Shown: positions 56,601 to 64,000 of the stretch, piece after piece
Layout of the letters: the number at the start of each line of letters is the position of its first letter
Numbering within the stretch: the first letter of the stretch is position 1
Origin: Hydnum rufescens UP504
Lineage: Eukaryota > Basidiomycota > Agaricomycetes > Cantharellales > Hydnaceae
Length of the DNA stretch: 64,000 nucleotides
Direction: 5' to 3'
Assembly (NCBI GenBank): GCA_014904985.1
Contig: MU129037.1
Span: 62,001-126,000 of the forward strand
Notes under the pieces: model-generated
Database searches by the model: none
Told to the model about the DNA's origin: nothing
Seen by the model: the letters and a program-made list of their open reading frames with translations, nothing else
Position numbers and translations under genes: made by a program

Positions 56601-57629
56601 GAGAAAGACCTTCCGTACGATGCTACGCATGCACTCATCGTGTGTTCGACACACTCGTTTACGGAAGGACTCGTCTTACTTTGGGAGAAGATGGATATGT
56701 ACGAGGATGTGCTCCGATTCTGGATGGATCGCTCCGAACGTGCATATCGTGAGGTTCCTAGTGAAACTGATAGTTCACCCGAGGAAGCCTCAGCACGAGT
56801 TGTAGCGTACTTGGACTTGTACGGTCCTGCGCACCCACACCTCTACCCCCTTGTCCTTCGATTCCTCACGTCTAGTCCGGCACTGCTCTCACGGCACACA
56901 GCCGACTTGGCGAACGTACTTGATCATATCAATCGAGAAAAGATAATTCCGCCAGTGGGTGTGATACAAATATTGAGTAGGAACGAGGTGGCGAGCGTGG
57001 GTCTCGTCAAGGACTGGCTGATGACACGCATCGCCGAATCACGAGATGAAGTTGATGCTGTGCGACCATTTATTTGCCCCTGCGTAATCATTTGAAAGAT
57101 CCATAACCGCCTCCCTTCCTTTAGGATCGACAATTGATCGAATCGTATCGGGGGGAGACGAGGGTGAAGCTCAAAGAAATCGCGGAGCTCTCGGATCCAG
57201 AACATCCCCGAGTTTTCCATGTAACACGATGTTCTTCATGTCATGGCCAGCTCGACCTACCAGCGGTGCACTTCATGTGTAATCACAGCTATCATCAACG
57301 GTGCGTCCCTTTCTTTTTCAGAGGTATGTCGTGTCCACTGAATCGCACTGGTCATATGGCGCAGATGTCTGGCAGAGCATGAAACTGAATGCCCCAACTG
57401 CGCACGAGACCATGGTCTCATCCGTGAGATTCGACGTGAGAATAAACAATTCGCTGCGCAACACGATCTATTCCTCTACAATGTCGAGCGGGAGGGATTC
57501 TCTGCTATCGCATCAGCGTTTTCGAAAGGTACGCATTTTATCTGCCATGGGTTTCATTATTCGACACCGAGTTTACCATCTTTTCTCCGTGCCTCAGGGA
57601 TCATTGGAGTTGGTGTTGCAGATGGTTGA
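53687..57629 (+). CDS. VPS11: Vps11 (Pep5), HOPS/CORVET core subunit
   Basis: Class C Vps tethering subunit with an N-terminal beta-propeller, a central alpha-solenoid and a C-terminal RING. Start ATG 53687 (MAAAASAAPA), then GRQFTFFQPVQVKDAHDAAS, FGVLVADIHGSIHILNRAFE, LLQIWDLEHKDKKTGVPLLL, LGDGTVLLYRHLD, KISFLFRMEEKSTSQKL-like sequence (about 55145) and FSKSQYVLALSLARSDGL. Next are HRQYGDHLYLKGDFDGAIQQ (clathrin-heavy-chain-type repeat), FLDAQRIHNLATYLQELHAR-like sequence in another frame near 55460, LPFDLETAIRVCRQAGYFEH and YLAYLRELGLDA-like sequence. The RING-H2 is CSSCHGQLDLPAVHFMCNHS, then YHQR-CLAEHETECPNC across an intron. The stop TGA is at 57627. An insert of about 100 residues rich in Ser, Pro and Thr (about 55970-56330) lies between the solenoid part and the APSQYFAHFVHHPQFFIQFL segment. 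Confidence 0.9.
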
Positions 57630-60600
57630 TTTCGTGCTCGTGGTGTCTGTATGATTGTTACGCATTCAATCCATGCTTAGATCATCCCCGATGCCGGGGT
57701 TTCGCTGTCAACGGTGATGTGTGGACGCCTTGTCTCAGGATCACACTTAGTTCCAGCCAACGACAAAAAACAGCTCATGGGATACATTCCCAGGTGGTCC
57801 AGTAGCAATAAACACGTCTACAATCGAAGAGAGGACACGATCAGTCGCGCTTAACAGCAGTCTCCATACTCCAAATGTGTCGGTCTGAGCCGCAATGCCA
57901 ACCCCCTTTCTGAATGGCGGGCTCGGGCCATCTAGATATTGGGTCAGGTGCGTAAGGTATCAACAATAATGGTATCGTAGAAGCGAATCAGAAAGGAAGG
58001 GGTGCTTGAGATGATTGTTGCTACCGAACTGAACGAGTACGACACCATTGCCTAAAAAATGGAACCACATGGCGATCTTAAATTGACAACCCGGATCGGC
58101 GCATCCAGACTTGGTATTAGGGTCTTTTACGATAACAAAAGTGAGGCAAAAATGGTACAAAACGACACAAAACCAATTCAGTTGGCCTCAAAAACGCTAT
58201 TTTGGGGTTCATTTGAGCTCGTGAAACACCCTATTCAATCCAGTAGTAGGCTGCTCTCGGCGAAGTACTTATGGTTGCTATGGTTGGAACGGGCCTTCAG
58301 GCTGGATGGACGAGAACGGCATTATTTCGAACTGGCTCGGCGTTCGAGGTGTGCCCATCGGCGTCGTTGGTGGCTAAATTCTACTAGTAATCGGCTCAAC
58401 TGCTGTGCCACCTCAATATCAATCACACCCTATTGACTCGCGCCGTTTCCCTGAAATGGGATGATCTAAGATGAAGACGTCAAAGAAAGGGTCAAAAGAT
58501 CAGGTGTATAGACCATAGCCACACTTGTGGATTAGTGTCATTGCCAGGGGGGAATTTTGACTGCTATCTGGGGTGCACCCATCGCCATGCATATATTTGG
58601 GGGATCAGTCCACGTGCTCCGGATCAGCAAAATCAATTCCGCTTGAACGGATTTGATTATACATGCCCCCGAGAACGTGGGTGATTGTCAATAATACCTA
58701 TCCCAGACAAATGGTCGTGTATTTCTTGTTCTCCACAGCGATCTTTGGTGAGGACTTGAACTGAGGTATTGCGTGGGCTTGTTGTGTTATAGAGCGATTC
58801 ATATGGCGTAGGCCACAAGTCTAATCCTACCCGTCCGGATTCGGGAGGAAATAGAAGCCAGATTCTCAACTTCAGAATCCTATCGAAAATCAATCACAGA
58901 CCCCTGCCAATTCGACGGCAACGCAAGGTTCATTCCTACGATTTCTGGGATGTACTGACCAGCGGAGTTTCGGTGGCCCGGTAGGAGGGGGGATACAGGA
59001 ATCAACCAAGTTTCATTTTGACGACCTCAGCTTCATTCTTGGTGTCGTCGACGCCAATCCCCCTAACAAATAAGCACCCTCGACGAATGATAACGATGAC
59101 GGATGACGGATGGCGGATGGTGAATGTTGTCGAAAGACGTGGTCGGCGGGCCCGGATCCACTGGCATTACATACGACGTATGTATGAATTAAGCGTAAGG
59201 TAAGGGGAGCGAAATACCGATCGGAATCGGCTGCAGACCCATCCCGCTGACAGATGGCGGGGCCCTCAGGCGCTATGAACATCAGCGGATGGATCACCAC
59301 CTCGTGCCACAAATACATCCCCCCCCCCTCGCCCCCATCAAGCAAAGATTCTCAGCAGAGTGAAAAGTTTACACTCGCTGGTACTTCGTGTTGTGGGGGG
59401 GATTATGTCTTCATTTTAGAAGCGGAGGATTCCGACCGGCCCTGATCAACATCTCCGAATCGTGGCCATAGAAAACCGTCCATTACATATGAGATAACAG
59501 CAATCAAGTTGACCACGGGGACCAGGGGAAATTTTGAACTTTATCGCCCAACACTGCTCTCTTCCAAGGATCTCATATTCCGTTCTCTGTTTTTTTGGCT
59601 TCCTAAACTTGAAGGATGGATCGGCCCCCATGAAAGGAGGAATTCATCCATTCTTAGACCCCCGCTGATGTGAAAGTGAAACCTGTGGCTTGGAGTGACT
59701 ATCCGAACATGGTGGGCCGTTGTTGCAATCATACACTCTTGTTCATGCAGGAAGTAGGACCTGATAATTGCCGGCACCCTCCTATGGGGAAATGTTTTGG
59801 ACATCTACCTAGCCCAGTTTCCCAGGACTCTGGATCTTAAATTTTTTTTTACCCTAGTTCAATCTCGTCGGGAGCCATGAAAAATTTGAGTAGTAAGTTG
59901 GTCCAGACTCCACATGATGCTCATGTAAAGGGGCTGGAGCTGTACCGAGGAGTATTTGAATCCTGATTTTAGATTAGCCACAACAAGTTTCCTGCTTGTT
60001 CGGCATTGGGATTTACTTGAGTACTACTGTAGTGGATGTATTTGACATTTTTTACATCCTGTTCTACTCTGATGAGAGTGACCTGATTCTTTTTGGCTTT
60101 TTTTTTGGATGTTTTCGAGTATTGAGTGGTGCAGAATCTAACCCGTTTTTGGACAGCCACCACCGCGAAATTTCGGCATTTTGGGTTGTATTTCCACTGG
60201 GTCTATCGTGCTATCAGGGGTCCTGGCGCGGTCAGAACCAGCAGTTAACTTCCGGCTGTTTGAATCCAATATTTTAGTTAATGAAGATGACCCAATGCGG
60301 AAGGGCCTGAGAGACAATGGTATTCGGTGGGTTGGGTAACTATGGGAAGGGTGGTGTGGTAATCGCGTGAGAAGCCTCTTCCAGGGACGTAGAATTTGGA
60401 GGAGATGAAGGAGTCGGGTTGAAAAGGCCATGTGGAATATGTCAGTGAGTGCAGTCAGTGAGTGTCACCTTTGCCACGCTATTTACTGCTCTTGCTTTAG
60501 GCGAGCAAGAGCCTACCAGATATTTCACGAGATTACTTATCGGGAGACCCGGAAGGGGGGAGCTTGCAGAATGCGAAAAACGATAATCTTCTGTTCCTTA

Positions 60601-60760
60601 GCAATAGTTCGGGTGTTTTGGGGTCGGCACGTGGTGGCACTGCCACGTCCACAATCAACACCCCGGAGGTATCCGAAAGACCGCGACTGAAATGCCAGTC
60701 AATAGATCTCTCTTGGATGACCCATCGCAATTTTCTGTGTATTGTACGCACTGGCATTGA
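57630..60760. other. 3.1-kb intergenic region
   Basis: No supported gene. A 125-codon frame at 58059-58436 and others nearby lack motifs and conserved starts. Small features: repeated gatgacggatgacggatgg near 59093-59112; C runs at 59318-59327; a T/A-rich stretch at 59838-60110; and a hairpin gctcttgc...gcaagagc at about 60490-60512. The 3' part probably contains the first exon and promoter of APC4. Confidence 0.5.
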
Positions 60761-60789
60761 AAGTTGAAATGACTGTTACTCAGAAAGAG

Positions 60790-63700
60790 ATGGCAAAATA
60801 GGCAGTTTTATTTCACCCAACGCCCGCCTTTTCACCTCAGCATGGTGCCCCAAGTTGGACGTGTTTGTACTGGTCACTCGAATTGCCGAGCGAAATCACC
60901 TTGTACTACGCTCATTGCGCGAACAAGCCGTTTGGGATCGCGAGCTTGAGGCCGAAACACCTCACCCTGAAATTACTAATGTCTGCTGGAGTCCGGATGG
61001 TAGGATCGTTCCTCTTTGTGCGTTCTCGTGGTGTTCTATTTAGTCACTCGCGCTTCTCTAGCCTTGGTCATTGTGGTTGCTCATGGCGGACTGAAATTGA
61101 CTTTCCACTCCCTACACGATGGGAGGGTGCTGAAGACCCTGCCACTCAATCTTCCGGACGTGGACGGTGTGGAACGACGTCTTGTGTCGGATTTATGGTG
61201 GCGTAAACACGAAATCAAGGAACGACCAGAAGCATTCCAGGATGTATTGAATCGGAAGGAGACTGTGGGTCTCTGTCTACTGACTTAAATCAGCTTCTAA
61301 ATTTCCCTTTCTTAACTCAGCCAGGTAGTGCGCATTCGGTGTTACGATTGTTGCCGTTATTGGACACCGTTCCGCCTGACGCTGCAAGGCTTGTACCGTC
61401 CATTCGATTGGCAAAATGGCTGATCTCAATAGTTTCCACCTTTCAGTCTACGAGGTCAACAGCCCTTTGGATTCCAAAGACGACCAGAGAAAGCACAATA
61501 AAGGCTGCACCGTCAGATAAGGATCCCGCCCTCATCCCCGCATTAGCTTCGGACGTGTATGGAGCTTCAATCGCTCCGCCGATGACACACGCAGACTTGC
61601 TCGCGGCTCAAGAAGGGAAGAAACATCCGTCTCGCGATGAACCCGCTCAAACCCAAACTCTGAAGGATAACCAGCGGAGTCTATTGATCGTTGGCGATAC
61701 CTCTGGCTACTTGCACTTTTTTCTTGACGGTTTTTATCCTCTGGGACATCAATATCTCGGCGACGTATGCTGTCCGGTGGCTGTATATGCACCCCCTTTG
61801 CCCCCATACAACCCTTCAACAGATATTGTCCCGAAGGCAAATTTTTCATCTACGCGAGCAAACCAGCGAACAATATGTTTGGCCAGGTCACCAATGGTTC
61901 CGCAGCATCACTCCGCTTTCCCCTGTTACATCTCCCATGGACTCGTGCCATGGCTCGTACTTCAAGTAGTGTCAAAGAGCTTCTGGTCTATATCACTTCA
62001 GTAGTAAATGAGATGCGAGATGGGTGGATAGGAACTGAAACGAGAGAAGGGGCTCACAGCATGGGTGCCAAGTGGTTAAAGCATCTCGAGGAAATGCAAG
62101 CAGCACATGGGGACGGTCAGTCATTTTCTTCACTCTGGCACTCGGTCCCACTGATGCTTGTTTTCCAGGCGTGAACGGAGATGCCTTGCTTGATCTGACA
62201 ACACTGTTGCTTACGGGAAGATCGCCGCACTCGTTACGCGAGTTCTTTTCTAGTGGTGGGCGACTGTCAGAGCGAGTGAGTTCTCCTGCTTCGCTGTCGG
62301 AAAACTGTATTTCAAAGAGTGGATATCCAGGCCATGTCTCAATGGGAAGCGACGATGACGAGAGCATTAGCGGTATTGCAAGAATATTCGGAACGCAAAC
62401 TTGTTCCTGCATGCGAACGATTGGTGATATTGCTTGAGGAGGTTCAGGGGTGGTCCGTATGGTTAGTCTCCTCTCTCAACCTAGGGAGCGGTGAAATTCT
62501 AATGTGCGAAGGACGGAAGGACTCAACGGTATAAGGCATTTCATTTGCGAGAGGCCGATATCATCCAGGTAATCAAACAGACGACAAAGGTGATCGAATT
62601 TGCCGAGTGGCTTGCAAGAGACGCAGAGGAGGAGATGCTGAGGTATCTCGAGTTCGTTAAATGGTTCAGAAGCGGTATGTCGACCATTCCATTTACATTA
62701 TCAAATTCACATGAACCCATGATTTAGAAAGTCTGCGGGTGAATGATGGTAGCGCTAACGAGCTGAGACCAATCGCATTTGATCCTCTGGAAGTGCTCGA
62801 CTATCTAGAAAATGGTTTCACCCATAGCCACCTGGATCGTTGGTTCACTGGGCCGATGCCGTTGATTGCTCCTTCGGCCTTGATAACGGAACCATTTGAA
62901 AGTGTGGCGGCGGTTCTCGCTACTGCCCGCTCCTTTTTGAACAAAAAATCCACCCGTGCGTCTTCTGGCGACGTTCACATGTCTGAAGGGGATATCTCGG
63001 TGGTAAGTTCACGAGTACGGCGGCTGGCACGTGATTAATTACAATTTTCTCAGTCAGAAGAGGATCTAGATGACGCAGAGGCAGAGCGAGAACATTCGCT
63101 TGAAAATATGTCGGAGCGCAACCTAGTTCTGCTCGTCGAGGACATTGTCCAACGATGTCTTGGGATTTTTATTCCTGCGAGTGGAGCCGTGGTTCGAAGG
63201 GTCGAAGCAAAGACGACGCCTTTACATCCGCGTACCTCGTCTGGCCATCCACCTCCCATGCGTGAGGGCGAGCGTCATGGGTTTGTGTGTCGGGAGAGAC
63301 TGATAGAGCATGTGACCCACCATTCACTGATCATTTTTTTTCCGGCCGTGATTCCTAATTTATATTATATATCCAGGACGATGGCCAAGTCTCTCAGTAC
63401 CTTGTTTTACGACATGTCGAAGATGGGGAGCAAGATAAGCATACGGGTTCGACCATTCTACCCGGTTGCTATCGGTTACGATCGAACATGAGACTGATCT
63501 GGCACAACCAGTTTACTTTCTCCATCTACAGTTCCGGGATTGGAACCTTGATGGCCCACCTGCCAAGGTGGGTGCTCATGTAGCGGAGTGTGTGATTGAT
63601 GACGTATTATTTGAGCTGCTGGATATGGATTATTACGACGATACATCCGTTGTGATGATTCTGCGAAACCATGGTGAGCCCATGCATCCTACTGATACAT

Positions 63701-64000
63701 CTGCTGGACCTCGAGAGCTTGGTCACAGGAGTGGCATACTTGATGCAAATTGAATACGCTCCGAGGTATATGGCGTACGCAGAAGTGGCACCTGATATAT
63801 CCCCCTTGTCGCACCGCGAAGGGTGGGCGCTGAGAATACGCGAGGCGGTTAATAGGGGCCAGGTGCGCAAAGGTCAATGGCTTGAGCCGTCCTCTTGGTT
63901 CATTGGTATTAAATTACCCAGTTTCCGAAACATTTCATACCGCAAGGTCGTGCCCGGAAGTTGGATGTATGTTCCGAAGGAGGTGGTTGGGTTGCAGTGA
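60790..64000 (+). CDS. APC4: anaphase-promoting complex subunit 4 (partial at the right edge)
   Basis: Scaffold subunit of the APC/C ubiquitin ligase. The first certain codons follow an acceptor at about 60786: DGKIGSFISPNARLFTSAWC, PKLDVFVLVTRIAERNHLVL and VCWSPDG. After an intron come ALVIVVAHGGLKLTFHSLHD and GRVLKTLPL, the N-terminal WD40-type blades. Later parts are IVGDTSGYLHFFLDGFYPLG, SVKELLVYITSVVNEMRDGW, LTTLLLTGRSPHSLREFFSS, LCEQAQWEATMTRALAVLQE-like sequence, LERKLVPACERLVILLEEV and AEWLARDAEEEMLRYLEFVK, the helical APC4 domain. Near the edge are VAYLMQIEYAPRYMA and, after an intron (about 63860-63918), FPKHFIPQGRARKLDVCSEG. The start exon is unresolved, so the left boundary is approximate. 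The in-frame TGA at 63998 belongs to a frame that reads through the last intron, so the gene continues past the window. Confidence 0.8.

Noticed and set aside
58059..58436. 125-codon open frame between VPS11 and APC4
   Set aside because: No motif, no splice pattern and a composition like the flanking non-coding DNA.
63671..64000. 109-codon frame ending exactly at the window edge with TGA
   Set aside because: It reads through the last visible APC4 intron. After splicing, the frame changes and the gene continues beyond the window.
1..64000. tRNA or 5S rRNA genes
   Set aside because: No convincing A-box/B-box pair with cloverleaf potential was found on either strand by eye.

Overview
The window looks like nuclear DNA of a filamentous basidiomycete, most likely an Agaricomycete. 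Genes are compact and split by many introns of about 45-70 bases with GT...AG ends. The gene set is eukaryotic (mitochondrial Met-tRNA synthetase, Atg26-type sterol glucosyltransferase, Pol zeta, PDH E1 alpha, Vps11, Apc4), and a KDZ (Kyakuja-Dileera-Zisupton) DNA transposon, common in mushroom-forming fungi, sits at the left end. Placement in Cantharellales/Ceratobasidiaceae is only a guess.

Layout. 0.5-4.8 kb: a GRF zinc-finger gene and a decayed KDZ transposase. 5.0-5.9 kb: a 20-bp minisatellite open in several reading frames. 6.3-9.0 kb: a broken DPH7 copy split by a 2,005-bp element with terminal inverted repeats and an exact 8-bp target duplication. Inside that element are six tandem units, each with two hairpins. 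9-31 kb: an accessory cluster of diverged duplications in both orientations, forming an imperfect palindrome centred near 18 kb. Its module is a tiny double-stranded-RNA-binding-domain (dsRBD) gene, a convergent unknown gene ('Y'), a divergent promoter, and the 5' end of the mitochondrial Met-tRNA synthetase gene. Seven dsRBD copies can be traced. Three still splice in silico to full dsRBD proteins of 81-93 residues, one is nearly intact and three are truncated. A second unknown gene ('D') and a DPH7 pseudogene lie in the same cluster.

31-64 kb is ordinary gene-dense chromosome: MSM1 (+), GLTP (-), ATG26-like (-, with one apparent frameshift), ataxin-10 (-), REV3 (+), a small type I membrane protein (-), a small SVIP-like protein (+), PDA1 (-), VPS11 (+), and APC4 (+, running off the window). 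These housekeeping genes serve unrelated pathways: mitochondrial translation and pyruvate oxidation, sphingolipid and sterol-glucoside metabolism, translesion synthesis, vacuolar tethering and the cell cycle. Several share short divergent promoters; PDA1 and VPS11 start codons are only about 70 bp apart.

The most unusual content is the dsRBD mini-gene cluster, with a conserved inverted motif upstream of six copies, and the hairpin-pair array inside the hAT-like element. All homology statements rest on reading motifs by eye; no database search was run.
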